Positions 1 through 8,270 of a stretch of 64,000 nt of DNA are shown piece after piece (the stretch's first letter is position 1; every line of letters begins with the position of its first letter). The stretch is from JBFMDN01 sp040753915 (GTDB taxonomy: Bacteria > Desulfobacterota > Desulfomonilia > Desulfomonilales > Desulfomonilaceae), in NCBI GenBank assembly GCA_040753915.1, contig JBFMDN010000030.1, forward strand, positions 1-64,000, written 5' to 3'. Both the position numbers and the translations under genes were made by a program. The notes beneath the pieces were generated by a model that worked only from the letters and a program-made list of their open reading frames with translations, searched no databases and was not told the DNA's origin.

Positions 1-25
1 ATCCAGTCCTTCCAATATGTTATGG

Positions 26-43
26 ACCCCGGCTTTCGCCGGG
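26..43. repeat. REP-like hairpin
   Basis: CCCCGGCTTTCGCCGGGG is an inverted repeat with a 7-bp GC stem and a 4-nt loop. It lies in a non-coding stretch with other repeats and resembles the short palindromes found in many other gaps of this window. Confidence 0.6.
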
Positions 44-104
44 GTGACGGGGTCCTTGTTAAGTCAACGGACTGAAATCACGTGATGTCATCCACGAAGT
101 TAAC

Positions 105-207
105 GCCTATGCCCTCTGGGAGAGGGTTGGGGTGAGGGTGCCTTTCCACGCATCGACGCTCAATCGTGCTACGCTTTTTGGTGTGTCCCGAGTTTTGAGA
201 CATTTTC
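105..207. mobile_element. MITE-like element, copy A (right-end fragment)
   Basis: This stretch matches the right half of the ~198-bp element at 26388-26585, from the CTCTGGGAGAGGG palindrome to the terminal GTTTTGAGACATTTTC. The left half is missing: the sequence before about 105 does not match. The right end abuts CTAG and then half of a GGCCCGCCCC palindrome (from 211), so this copy probably also entered a REP hairpin before losing its left end. It has no coding capacity. Confidence 0.65.
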
Positions 208-210
208 CTA

Positions 211-293
211 GGCCCGCCCCTACAGTGCGAACGATGCGCTCAGCACGTACACCACGGTGCAGATACGGTACCGCATTTGTGGCATCGACCACT
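211..293. repeat. Dispersed repeat family R2, copy 1
   Basis: About 83 bp starting GGCCCGCCCCTAC, containing GGTGCAGATACGGTACC and ending TCGACCACTA. A second, roughly 85-90% identical copy lies at 27678-27764. The repeat ends only a few bases from the stop codon of the small secreted-protein gene at 298-567. Confidence 0.7.
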
Positions 294-297
294 AAAC

Positions 298-567
298 CTA
301 CTTCTTTTTCGGTTTGTCCGGGTTCGCTTTCTCTGCTGGCTTGCCCTTTGCCTTTGCTCTCATGGGCTTCTTGATCTTGCAGTAAGGGGCAGCCGGGCAC
401 CAGCCAGGGCACGGTCCGCAATACGGGGCGTAGCAGACTGGCGCAGGCATTGGGCAGGCGTATCCCGGACCACATCCGTACCAGGCGTACGCCGGCGATT
501 CAATCGCCATTCCCCCGATCAATCCCAGAGCCAACGCTATTGCGATAACAGAGACTGTCCTCCTCAT
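298..567 (-). CDS. Small secreted Cys/Pro/Tyr-rich protein, Lys-rich tail
   Basis: An 89-residue protein that I do not recognise. The start chosen is the ATG at 567 because a strong GGGGGAGG ribosome-binding site lies just upstream; a longer reading frame to 654 has none. Residues 1-22 look like a signal peptide (MRRT, a hydrophobic core, then a small-residue stretch before AYA). The mature part begins WYGCGPGYACP and is dense in Cys, Pro, Gly and Tyr. It ends in about 25 residues rich in Lys, Ala and Pro. The paired cysteines suggest disulfides or metal binding in the periplasm or outside the cell (inference). A sigma70-like promoter lies at 626-654. Confidence 0.65.
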   Translation of the reverse strand: MRRTVSVIAIALALGLIGGMAIESPAYAWYGCGPGYACPMPAPVCYAPYCGPCPGWCPAAPYCKIKKPMRAKAKGKPAEKANPDKPKKK

Positions 568-625
568 AGCAACCTCCCCCTGAGGAATGTGTGATGACCT
601 CTCTTGGCGAGCCAGGTCTCGGTTC

Positions 626-654
626 CTTATCTCACTGCTTAGCGGGTATGTCAA
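626..654 (-). promoter_or_regulatory. Sigma70-like promoter for the small secreted protein
   Basis: On the minus strand TTGACA (654-649) and GATAAG (631-626) are separated by 17 bp. The predicted start near 619 gives a leader of about 50 nt before the GGGGGAGG ribosome-binding site. The -35 is perfect and the -10 is weak. Confidence 0.45.
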
Positions 655-1452
655 GCAAATACAAGGGGCTGGGCTGTACGGCTTCTTCGTCAGTCCCGTT
701 CCGGTGTGAGTGGCGAGAGGGTTTTGTGAGAGGACGGGAGGGAGGAGGTGAGGCGGTTCGGGGACGGCTTGATTTCTAGTTGTAAAAACGGGATGTTATC
801 GCGCTGAGCTCATAATATTCAAGGGGTATCTCGCTTTTATTGGCAACATTTTGAAATACTACCTTATTTTTTTCTTGACATTAATTCCGGAATGGGGAAT
901 TCCATAATATTAGATAGATTGGCACGGAGGAAGGGTATGTTGAGAAGTATCCCTCCTAACACCTCGTGTTTTATAAGGTTCCAATCCACAGACATCCAGG
1001 CCTCTCAGACGAGCCTCACAGCCTGCCAGCGGCGGGTATGGTGGCTTCCTTTCCGGAGGATTGCCCGTATCGGCTGAGTTAGCACAGGCCTGCAGCGACG
1101 CGCGGTCGGTATCATGGATTCGGAGAATCGTATGTTGTTTCATGCTCGATCGGGGGAAGCTTTCGGAGCGTGACCTGCATTCCAGCTCGAACCACGGGGT
1201 CGCGATTGGGTTGACTGCGCGGTATTTTGCCACGAAAGGGGTGATATCACAGCGAGTTATTTTACTTATATTATACCTTGTATAAGAAAATTGTATCAAG
1301 ATGTTGAGTTTCCGACTGTTGTGTTGCGAGTCAAAGCATATTCTTGAACACAGACTCAACATGTTGGTAACGTGTGTTCTTTTTTCTTGACATTGTATTC
1401 CAATGTTATAATGAGGCTATCCCAGGTAGTTCGAGCTGGGAGGAAGGGTACC
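655..1452. other. Non-coding gap with promoter-like and repeat sequences
   Basis: No convincing gene lies here. The stretch holds TTTCTTGACATT at 871-882 followed by the palindrome ATTCCGGAAT (884-893). It also holds AAGGGTATGTTGAGAAGT (931-948, repeated at 2831-2848) and a second TTTCTTGACATT at 1383-1394. The short frames in it show no ribosome-binding sites or recognisable protein features. Confidence 0.5.
1383..1412 (+). promoter_or_regulatory. Promoter-like elements upstream of the barrel gene
   Basis: TTGACA (1387-1392) precedes a perfect TATAAT (1407-1412), but the spacing is only 14 bp, short for a sigma70 promoter. The site lies 40 bp before the barrel start. The stretch TTTCTTGACATT is shared exactly with 871-882 and with 52971-52960 on the minus strand. 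Confidence 0.4.
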
Positions 1453-2487
1453 ATGGGAAGACACCCTCGTATGGCATTGGTATATCTGATTTTCTTTGGC
1501 AGCATCTTATTTCTCTCATCCACCGCCGCGTCCGCAAACTCCATCCGCGTCCTTGTCGATTCCCCAACCCCAGGCATTGCTCTGCTTGATTCAGGCGCGC
1601 CAAACGATCTCGACAGCGACACGTCAGAGCCGGCATTTATACAGGCATCGGCCTCACAGTGGCCACCCTCGGTGCCGAGTATTGCTCAGTTCGTCCGGGA
1701 ACCCATAACCAAGTGCAAGACTTCGGTCTGTCCCCCGGTTCCTGCGCCATGCGGGCCTGTGTGCACATTGCCGCAGCGCAGGTGGGGTCAGTGGGAGCTG
1801 GCAGTTCAGGCTTTTTACGCACGGATTCGAGGTACCCTCAAATGGACGGATCCCTTTGTGGGACCTCACCCAAGTGTCGATTTCAATGATGGGATCGGAC
1901 TGCCTAGTCACAAATGGCTTATGGAGTATTCGGCCCGCTATCAGTTCCGGCCCCATTGGTCGTGTTTCTATTCCATCATGCCCATTGAGGTCGAAGAGAC
2001 GTACGTGAATCCCTCCTTACCGGGTCAGACGTTCCGTTCCAAATGGGAGCACGTTTATCAACGGGTTGGAATTATGTACCAGCCCATTGTGACCTGTAAC
2101 GCGTCCGTCTCGGTATTCGGAACATGGATGTTCATGGATCAGAAATTTCGATTGAACAGTAGCAACCATTGCGCGAGGAATCAGGGTAAGACGGTCGACA
2201 GGACCAGACATATGGTCATGACAGGCCTCGAGGTGCAGAAGTGCATTAGGACTCTCTGCAATGGAGGCACGTTGTCCTGCGACAATCGGATCGGCCTCGC
2301 TTTTCTGGATGGAACATTCGGATACGATCTCCAAGCCGGATTTCGCTTCAGTGTGCCCATGAACTGCGGTCGTTGGGGATTTGCCCGGGGCGGGTATAGG
2401 CTTATCCAATTTCAAGAGGACAGGGACGACTTGCGTATGGATCATACTCTGGAGGGTTGGTTCGGCGAATTAGGCCTCATCTTTTAG
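1453..2487 (+). CDS. Outer-membrane beta-barrel protein (unassigned)
   Basis: A 344-residue exported protein. The ATG at 1453 follows a good GGGAGGAAGGG ribosome-binding site, and the first ~28 residues form a signal peptide ending SSTAASANS. Residues ~85-110 are Cys/Pro-rich (CPPVPAPCGPVC). From about residue 118 the sequence alternates polar and aromatic residues as in beta strands (WELAVQAFYARIRG, FGYDLQAGFRFSVPM). It ends GELGLIF, a terminal aromatic typical of BAM-inserted barrels. The barrel call is inference from pattern; a pore or surface role is possible. It stands alone: the next gene downstream is on the other strand. Confidence 0.6.
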   Translation: MGRHPRMALVYLIFFGSILFLSSTAASANSIRVLVDSPTPGIALLDSGAPNDLDSDTSEPAFIQASASQWPPSVPSIAQFVREPITKCKTSVCPPVPAPCGPVCTLPQRRWGQWELAVQAFYARIRGTLKWTDPFVGPHPSVDFNDGIGLPSHKWLMEYSARYQFRPHWSCFYSIMPIEVEETYVNPSLPGQTFRSKWEHVYQRVGIMYQPIVTCNASVSVFGTWMFMDQKFRLNSSNHCARNQGKTVDRTRHMVMTGLEVQKCIRTLCNGGTLSCDNRIGLAFLDGTFGYDLQAGFRFSVPMNCGRWGFARGGYRLIQFQEDRDDLRMDHTLEGWFGELGLIF

Positions 2488-3045
2488 GCAATGACACCTT
2501 GAAATGTTGTCACCGCGATCAGGCAGGAAAATCGATTTCTATCGCATACATATCATCATTGGGTCATGACGGGGAGGGGGAACGAGCCTCCCCGCAGGAC
2601 AGGTTTAAAACCTGTCCCCCTGCGGCCGAAGCGTTGATCGGTGCGGTAGTAGTACCGGAGCAGCCGATGTAGGGGCGGGTTTCAAAGCCGCCTTGCATTA
2701 ACAGGGCTGAGGCGAATACGCTGCCACGTTCATCAAATGGTGTACTAAGTACCTCACAAGTCCCAGAAAAACGAAAAGCCCGAAAACGGCTGAAAACAGC
2801 CGCCCCTTTCAGGGCTTTTCAACACGGCGAAAGGGTATGTTGAGAAGTGAAATCCCTCTATCACATGTGAGTGATAATGCAAGAACTTTTTTCGGTGAGA
2901 TGACGTCCGTTTCTGACGGTTAGCAGTGACCGGCTGGACGCCCGCGCCAGCAGTTGTAGCGCTTCTCAATGTGAGGCAGACAGTCGGGCCAACAGCAGTG
3001 CATCCGATGGACAACGGCACGCGAGCCAGAATCCGCTTGATAAGT
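2488..3045. repeat. Non-coding gap with REP-type hairpins
   Basis: No gene is visible. At 2592-2625 CCGCAG and CTGCGG flank GACAGGTTT/AAACCTGTC, forming a long hairpin. At 2773-2820 GAAAAGCCC pairs with GGGCTTTTC and encloses a perfect inner hairpin CGGCTGAAAACAGCCG. An 18-bp word at 2831-2848 is shared with 931-948. The palindromes may also terminate transcription from both sides, since the flanking genes converge. Confidence 0.6.
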
Positions 3046-3792
3046 TTACTTAAAGGATGCTCGGATGCGAACGAGGAATTCGGCTCCCTGAGCGACCTTA
3101 CAGAGCGACAATTCCCCCCCGAGCGCTTCTGCAAGTGCTTGGGCTCCAGCCAATCCCAAACCATGGCCGCGCACCGGAAAGCCATCTACCCGTATGCACT
3201 GGAAATATTGACCGAAAATCTGCTCATGGTAACATTCCGGGATACCGGGCCCATCGTCTCGGACAGATACGTGCACGATTTCGCCGTCTGCTTTGCATTT
3301 GAGGAATACGCTCTTGGTTTTGTACTTGAATGCGTTGGAGAGGAGGTTAGTGATTATCAGGCACAGCTTCGTCTCGTCGGTCCAGATGGTTCGGTCGAGC
3401 TGATCGTCATCCCCTTCCAGGAACACATCGTTGGATTGCAGGACTCTTCGCAAGGCCTCCAGATCTTCTGCGTCTTCCAGGGCATCGGACACCACCGGGT
3501 CTACCAAGTCGAAGACCTCGACAAAGGCCGCTTTCAGGATGTGGGCTAGGGTGCATTCTTTGTTTTCGACAATTCCCATGGCCGCTCTATCAATTTCCAG
3601 CATGCTGCTGACAAGATTGCGGATCTTCAGAGCGTTCCTCAGCATTCTCTGGACCACTTTCTCCTGTTTCGGGCTCAGCGAGCCGTATCGATCTTGCTTG
3701 TCCAACAGGGACCGCGCACCGGTTTCGATGATGTTGACCGGGTTCTTTAGGTCATGGATAAGATGTGCCGTCTGGATGTTCTTAATGGCCAC
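3046..3792 (-). CDS. Sensor histidine kinase, soluble
   Basis: A 248-residue kinase with no sensor or membrane segment. The dimerisation/phosphoacceptor motif is HLIHDLKNP (His13). The ATP-binding domain follows, with N-box NLLSNAFKY (~153), G1 box DDGPGIP (~190) and G2 box GHGLGL (~223). It starts with GTG at 3792 behind GGGGG. It lies 41 bp downstream of a receiver-domain gene on the same strand, so the two probably form one transcript and one phosphorelay. With no input domain the kinase probably senses through the partner or another protein (inference). The conserved Asn after the His (HDLKNP) fits HisKA-type kinases. Confidence 0.85.
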   Translation of the reverse strand: MAIKNIQTAHLIHDLKNPVNIIETGARSLLDKQDRYGSLSPKQEKVVQRMLRNALKIRNLVSSMLEIDRAAMGIVENKECTLAHILKAAFVEVFDLVDPVVSDALEDAEDLEALRRVLQSNDVFLEGDDDQLDRTIWTDETKLCLIITNLLSNAFKYKTKSVFLKCKADGEIVHVSVRDDGPGIPECYHEQIFGQYFQCIRVDGFPVRGHGLGLAGAQALAEALGGELSLCKVAQGAEFLVRIRASFK

Positions 3793-3833
3793 GGATCAAC
3801 CCCCGAATGATGCCGTCCGAGAATGCCCTTCCA

Positions 3834-4352
3834 TCACGCATCAATAATCGTCGACTCCCTGATCTCAGAGTCGTCTTCAAACTTTTCCCAGAATTCGCTC
3901 TCCGATTTCCTCCAGTGGGGCCCGAATCGTTTGTTGAATGGCTTTCTTAACCGTTTGAGCACTGATTTCCAGGCCGACTGATGGTTGAGACCCAAAACGT
4001 CTTCCAGGAACGGGACACACCGACCAAGCTGATCCTTGGGCAAGTATGCCCGCGCTCCCAGCTCTATTGACTTCTTGAGCGATTGAGGACTGAGTGCATG
4101 GGCTGTGAGCATGACCACTGGCAGCTTCTTAGCAACGGCAAATTCTAAGAGCTCAAAGCCGCGCACTCCCATAATGTCCAGGATCACCAAATCGTAGGTT
4201 AGGGACGACATCCGCTGCAGGGCCTCTTCATAGCTTGAGGCCCGATCGAGCATCACACCGTGATACTGCAATTCTTCATCCAAAATGTCAAGAACGTCAG
4301 ATTCGTCGTCCACGGCGAGGATCCGCTTTTCTCGAAGCAGCTCTGACGCCAT
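3834..4352 (-). CDS. Response regulator, receiver domain with short C-terminal tail
   Basis: A 172-residue protein. Residues 9-125 form a CheY-like receiver: acidic pair in ILAVDDESDV, phosphoacceptor Asp59 in DLVILDIMG, Thr in VVMLTAH (~82), Lys in YLPKDQ (~107). The remaining ~45 residues are basic then acidic (KRLRKPFNKRFGPHWRKSESEFWEK) and match no output domain I know. No DNA-binding domain is visible, so it may work by protein interaction or as a phosphorelay intermediate. It precedes the kinase gene in one transcript. AAGGGAG sits before the ATG, and a good promoter lies at 4372-4401. Confidence 0.85.
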   Translation of the reverse strand: MASELLREKRILAVDDESDVLDILDEELQYHGVMLDRASSYEEALQRMSSLTYDLVILDIMGVRGFELLEFAVAKKLPVVMLTAHALSPQSLKKSIELGARAYLPKDQLGRCVPFLEDVLGLNHQSAWKSVLKRLRKPFNKRFGPHWRKSESEFWEKFEDDSEIRESTIIDA

Positions 4353-4371
4353 TGCTCGATCTCCCTTACCG

Positions 4372-4401
4372 TTTATAGTATACGGTCAAGATTCGTGTCA
4401 A
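4372..4401 (-). promoter_or_regulatory. Sigma70-like promoter for the two-component pair
   Basis: Minus strand: TTGACA (4401-4396), 18-bp spacer, TATAAA (4377-4372). The predicted transcript starts about 15 bp before the regulator's ATG. Confidence 0.6.
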
Positions 4402-4457
4402 CTGCTTTGCCGCTTTACATTCGGCGGGACCCCGCCAGCGTGGATCCCTGATCTTGG

Positions 4458-4492
4458 CCCCCCTCCATCCCCGTTACCAGGGGGGAGGGGCA
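4458..4492 (-). terminator. Hairpin after the lpd operon
   Basis: CCCCTCC and GGAGGGG form an inverted repeat with a ~17-nt loop, just past the lpd stop codon on the minus strand. There is no clear U-run, so the terminator role is tentative. Confidence 0.35.
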
Positions 4493-4500
4493 ATCAGATA

Positions 4501-5940
4501 TCAGCTTCGCTTTGTCGCTGACGGCGGGTTGAAGATGTGAATGGCTCGGTTTTCCACCTGCTCGGCTGCTTCTTCTATGCCCTCCGGCAGCGTTGGGTGC
4601 GGATGTATGGTAAGCGTAAGATCATCCACGTGGGAGGCTGAAGCCACTGCCAGGCATCCTTCTGCTATGAGGTCCGATGCATGAGGCCCAATGATGTGGA
4701 CTCCGAGAACGATTCCTGACGCTGCATCGGAGATCACCTTTGAAAATCCTCGTCCTTCTTCGCCGAGGGTTTGGGTGCGTCCAAGTGCTTTGAAGGGAAA
4801 CACACCTACCTTGATGGGAATATCGTCCTTCTTTGCCTCCCATTCGGTCAGACCGACGCCAGCGATCTCCGGATCCGTAAATATCACTGAGGGCACCTGG
4901 ACCCCGTCGAAAGCCGCGGGCTCGCCGGCGATGACTTCAGCAGCCACTTTACCCTGGTAAGAAGCTTTATGAGCGAGCATAGGGCCGGCGACAAGGTCTC
5001 CGATTGCGTAAATGCCGGCAACAGAGGTTTCCATCCGGGGATTGACTTCGACCAGACCTCGCTTGTCTGTTCTCACTCCGGTACGCTCCAGGCCGATTCC
5101 TCGTGTGTTCGGCCACCTTCCGATAGCGACAAGGACTCGATCCGCCTGAATGGTCTTTTCACCGTCTGCAGTGGCATAGACCACCTTGCCCCGAGAGTCC
5201 TGGCGCTCTACTGCCTGAACGCGGGCACCCAGAATCAGTTCGATGCTATAGCTTTGGAGTGCTTTGAGCATGACCTGTGCGACATCCCGATCCAGCATGG
5301 GCAGGAGCTTGTCGGCTCCTTCCAGTATCGTAACTCGGCTCCCCAGCTTGGCGTATACCGTACCGAGCTCCAACCCCACCGCTCCAGCTCCCACGACGAC
5401 AAGGTTCTCCGGAATCTCCTGCAGTTCCAACGCGTCCTTGGAGTCGATCACAATGTGGCCGTCCCGCGGGATCCCGGGCAATTGTGCTGCAGAAGAGCCT
5501 GTCGCGAGAATACAATGTTGGAACTCGTACCTGTGGACTCCGTCCTGACTCTGCACAGAGAAAGTCCGGTCACTGGTGAACGTAGCAGCGCCTCGAACAA
5601 CCTCGATCTTGTTCTTGGACATCAAGGTTTCCACCCCTGCCCGAAGCTTGTTCACCACGGAATCCTTCCACGACATGAGTCGAGCCAGGTCCACGGAAAT
5701 CCCGCCGGTAACGAGTCCCATGACACCTGCCATTTCAATCTGCTTTTTGAGATTAGCGACTTGGATCAAGGCCTTCGAAGGAATGCATCCCCAGTTTAGA
5801 CAGACTCCCCCGAGGAGATCCTGCTCTACCAGTGTGACTTCGAGTCCGAGCTGAGCAGCTCTGATGGCTGCCACGTATCCTCCGGGCCCGCCTCCTATGA
5901 CCGCGACTTGTGTGCCTTGGGCGAAGTCTCCCACAACCAT
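4501..5940 (-). CDS. lpdA: Dihydrolipoyl dehydrogenase (E3)
   Basis: A 479-residue flavoprotein that reoxidises dihydrolipoamide on E2 and passes electrons to NAD. It has the N-terminal FAD-binding GGGPGGYVAAIRAAQLG, the redox-active disulfide GGVCLNWGCIPSK (~residues 45-57), an NAD-binding VVGAGAVGLELG (~183) and FAD motif YAIGDLVAGPMLAH (~313). The C-terminal dimer interface carries the catalytic HPHPTLPE (His~446, Glu~451). GGAGGAC precedes the ATG at 5940. It is the last gene of lipB-E1alpha-E1beta-E2-E3, 54 bp after E2. Length and motifs are ordinary for the family. Confidence 0.97.
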   Translation of the reverse strand: MVVGDFAQGTQVAVIGGGPGGYVAAIRAAQLGLEVTLVEQDLLGGVCLNWGCIPSKALIQVANLKKQIEMAGVMGLVTGGISVDLARLMSWKDSVVNKLRAGVETLMSKNKIEVVRGAATFTSDRTFSVQSQDGVHRYEFQHCILATGSSAAQLPGIPRDGHIVIDSKDALELQEIPENLVVVGAGAVGLELGTVYAKLGSRVTILEGADKLLPMLDRDVAQVMLKALQSYSIELILGARVQAVERQDSRGKVVYATADGEKTIQADRVLVAIGRWPNTRGIGLERTGVRTDKRGLVEVNPRMETSVAGIYAIGDLVAGPMLAHKASYQGKVAAEVIAGEPAAFDGVQVPSVIFTDPEIAGVGLTEWEAKKDDIPIKVGVFPFKALGRTQTLGEEGRGFSKVISDAASGIVLGVHIIGPHASDLIAEGCLAVASASHVDDLTLTIHPHPTLPEGIEEAAEQVENRAIHIFNPPSATKRS

Positions 5941-5994
5941 GGCAGTGTCCTCCTTCGGCTCATTTTTCGTACGGCCTCGATCCTTACGAGCACG

Positions 5995-7266
5995 CTAGGT
6001 CATATCGAGGAGCATGCGCATCGGGTCACTGAGGAGAGCGGCCACGTAATTGCTGAATCTTCCTGCGTCCGCTCCGTCGAGGACTCGGTGATCAAAGGAA
6101 AGCGTGATGGGCATGATCGTCCGTATCACCACTTGATTGTCTCGCACCACTGGCACGGGCTCCGCCCGCATGGTGCACAGGATCGCCACCTGGGGATGGA
6201 ATATGATAGGGGTAGCCCAACTTCCCCCGATTGCACCTACGTTGGTGATGGTGAAACTGCCACCCCGTAAGTCTTCCAGGTCTATGCTGCGATCCCTTGC
6301 CTTGCGACTCAAGTCCTGGAGCTCGCTCGCGATCTGCAGGATCGATTTTCTGTCCACATCCCTGATCACGGGTACCATGAGTCCGGCTTCCGTGTCCGTA
6401 GCCATACCGATGTGGATGTATTCTTTGAGAACCAGCTCTCCCGTTTCTTCGTCCAGTGAGGAGTTCAGAATGGGGAACTCTTTCAACGCGGTAGCAGTCG
6501 CCTTTGCCACGAACGATGCGATCGTTAGCTTAATTCCCCGACTCTGAGCGAGGGCCCGTTGTTCTTCCACCACGGTGAGCAAATCCGTAACGTCTGCCCG
6601 ATCGAAGTGGGTGACGTGGGGAATTGTCGACACGGACCGGACCATAACCTCCGCGATCCGCTTGCGCACTCCCTTCAACGGGATACGCTTTGTGGGGCCG
6701 TACTTTTCGAAGTCAAAGCCGGCTGTCGCGGGTGCCTGAACAGCAGCGGCAGTAGGCGCTCTCGGCGGAGGAGGAGCCACTTCTGCTGCGGCTTTCCGTA
6801 CGTCATCATCAAGTACTCGGCCATGCGGACCGGTTCCTTTGACTGTGTCGATATCTACCTTTAATTCCCGCGCCAATCGCCGAGTGTGCGGGGTAGCAAG
6901 CACCCTCGCCGACGGCGCTGCCGCGACAGGTGGCGCTTCGCTCGGCATCGGACGGAGAGGTATGGGTTCGGGGGCCGGCCTCGCAGCCGCCGGCTGCGCG
7001 CTTGGAGCTGCCAGGGCAGCCTCCTCCTTTTCTGTCTCTATGATGAGGAGAGGGTCTCCGACGTTTACGGAATCGCCTGGCTTGTACGGGATTTCCACGA
7101 CGGTTCCCGTGGTGGGGGCCGGCAGCTCCACTACCGCCTTGTCTGTTTCCACCCGTACAACGGGTTGGTCTTCCTTGACGGTGTCGCCAACCTTTACCAA
7201 ATATTCTACGATCTCGGCCTGAGTAATCCCTTCGCCGACATCGGGTAAGCGAAAAACGTATCTCAT
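5995..7266 (-). CDS. 2-oxoacid dehydrogenase E2 (dihydrolipoamide acyltransferase)
   Basis: A 423-residue acyltransferase core of the complex. Residues 1-78 form one lipoyl domain (lipoyl-Lys in RVETDKAVVEL, ~43). A Pro/Ala linker follows, then a peripheral subunit-binding domain (~125-160, ATPHTRRLARELKVD...GPHGRVLDDDV). A second linker leads to the catalytic domain (~190-423) with the active-site motif SFDHRVLDGA (His~394, Asp~398). The ATG at 7266 is chosen because MRYVFRLPDVGEGI is the normal E2 beginning and GGGGG lies upstream; the longer open frame to 7428 runs into E1beta. One lipoyl domain and this domain order fit pyruvate or branched-chain complexes; acetyl versus branched acyl specificity cannot be read here. 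Confidence 0.93.
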   Translation of the reverse strand: MRYVFRLPDVGEGITQAEIVEYLVKVGDTVKEDQPVVRVETDKAVVELPAPTTGTVVEIPYKPGDSVNVGDPLLIIETEKEEAALAAPSAQPAAARPAPEPIPLRPMPSEAPPVAAAPSARVLATPHTRRLARELKVDIDTVKGTGPHGRVLDDDVRKAAAEVAPPPPRAPTAAAVQAPATAGFDFEKYGPTKRIPLKGVRKRIAEVMVRSVSTIPHVTHFDRADVTDLLTVVEEQRALAQSRGIKLTIASFVAKATATALKEFPILNSSLDEETGELVLKEYIHIGMATDTEAGLMVPVIRDVDRKSILQIASELQDLSRKARDRSIDLEDLRGGSFTITNVGAIGGSWATPIIFHPQVAILCTMRAEPVPVVRDNQVVIRTIMPITLSFDHRVLDGADAGRFSNYVAALLSDPMRMLLDMT

Positions 7267-7289
7267 GGCAGAAATCCCCCTTCGAGGAA

Positions 7290-8267
7290 TCAGAACTGCA
7301 TTGAATCGTGGATCGCCCGCACGACCCGCTCTGTGTCGGGATAATTGTACTCTTCCAACCTGGAGAGCGGCGGTATGACGTCGTATCCCGTAACGCGTTT
7401 GATGGGAGCGAGAAGGGAAAGCAGGCATTTCTCGGCAACGGTAGCTGCAATCTCTGAGCTAATGCTGACCGATCTGGGGGCTTCGTGAACGATTACGAGC
7501 CGTCCCGTCTTGGTCACCGATTGAACGACCGCGTCGACATCAAACGGCCATACCGTCCTGAGGTCTACGATTTCCACATCCACCCCTTCATTGGCAGCGT
7601 GCTGCGCGGCTTTCTCACAGACAGCCACCATGCCCCCGTACGTGACTATGGTGAGATCCTGTCCTTCCCTGACTATGCGGGCTTTTCCCAGAGGCACTCG
7701 ATAATCCCCTTCCGGCACTTCTTCTTTGAAGAGTCGATACAAGCGCTTGGGCTCCAGGAAAATCACCGTGTCCGGGTCTTCGATGGACGCGGTCAGTAGC
7801 CCTTTGGCATCCGCGGGAGTCGAGGGTATCACCACCTTGAGGCCAGGCACATGCGCGTACAGGGCTTCCGGCGCGTCCGAATGGTGCTCCAGCGCCCTCA
7901 CGCCCGCGCCATATGGGGCTCGAATGACCAGTGGTACGCCGTACAGGCCCTGGGAGCGGTTTCGCATACGCGACGCATGGCTGTAAACGTGGTCGAATGC
8001 CTTGAACATGAAGCCTTCGAACTGTATTTCTGCCACCGGTCGCATCCCATAGATGGCCATACCTATCGCAGTCCCTATGATAGCGCTCTCGGCCAGCGGG
8101 GTGTCAATCACCCGCTCCTCGCCGAATTTCTCAATCAAGCCAACTGTCGCTCGAAACACGCCACCATCCACGCCAACATCTTCCCCCATGACCACGATCC
8201 TGTCATCTTTTGCCATGAGCTCGTGAAGAGTAGTATTGATCGATTCCACCATTGATAAGCGTGCCAT
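7290..8267 (-). CDS. pdhB: 2-oxoacid (pyruvate) dehydrogenase E1 beta subunit
   Basis: A 325-residue transketolase-like subunit that makes the thiamine-diphosphate site with E1alpha. Family landmarks are VMGEDVGVDGGVFRAT (~25-40), ESAIIGTAIGMA (~60), QFEGFMFKAFDHVYSH (~83), RAPYGAGVRALEHHSD (~115) and the C-terminal VDLRTVWPFD (~236). It begins 3 bp after E1alpha stops, so the subunits are made together. The substrate is probably pyruvate, inferred from family resemblance and the neighbouring lipB; the branched-chain enzyme is the main alternative. Confidence 0.9.
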   Translation of the reverse strand: MARLSMVESINTTLHELMAKDDRIVVMGEDVGVDGGVFRATVGLIEKFGEERVIDTPLAESAIIGTAIGMAIYGMRPVAEIQFEGFMFKAFDHVYSHASRMRNRSQGLYGVPLVIRAPYGAGVRALEHHSDAPEALYAHVPGLKVVIPSTPADAKGLLTASIEDPDTVIFLEPKRLYRLFKEEVPEGDYRVPLGKARIVREGQDLTIVTYGGMVAVCEKAAQHAANEGVDVEIVDLRTVWPFDVDAVVQSVTKTGRLVIVHEAPRSVSISSEIAATVAEKCLLSLLAPIKRVTGYDVIPPLSRLEEYNYPDTERVVRAIHDSMQF

Positions 8268-8270
8268 GTT

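Noticed and set aside
910..1362. 150-residue minus-strand frame in the gap before the barrel gene
   Set aside because: No ribosome-binding site, unbiased composition and no domain; it covers a repeated non-coding word.
2926..3549. 207-residue plus-strand frame opposite the histidine kinase
   Set aside because: The minus strand encodes H, N, G1 and G2 boxes of a kinase in order; the plus-strand frame has no motif.
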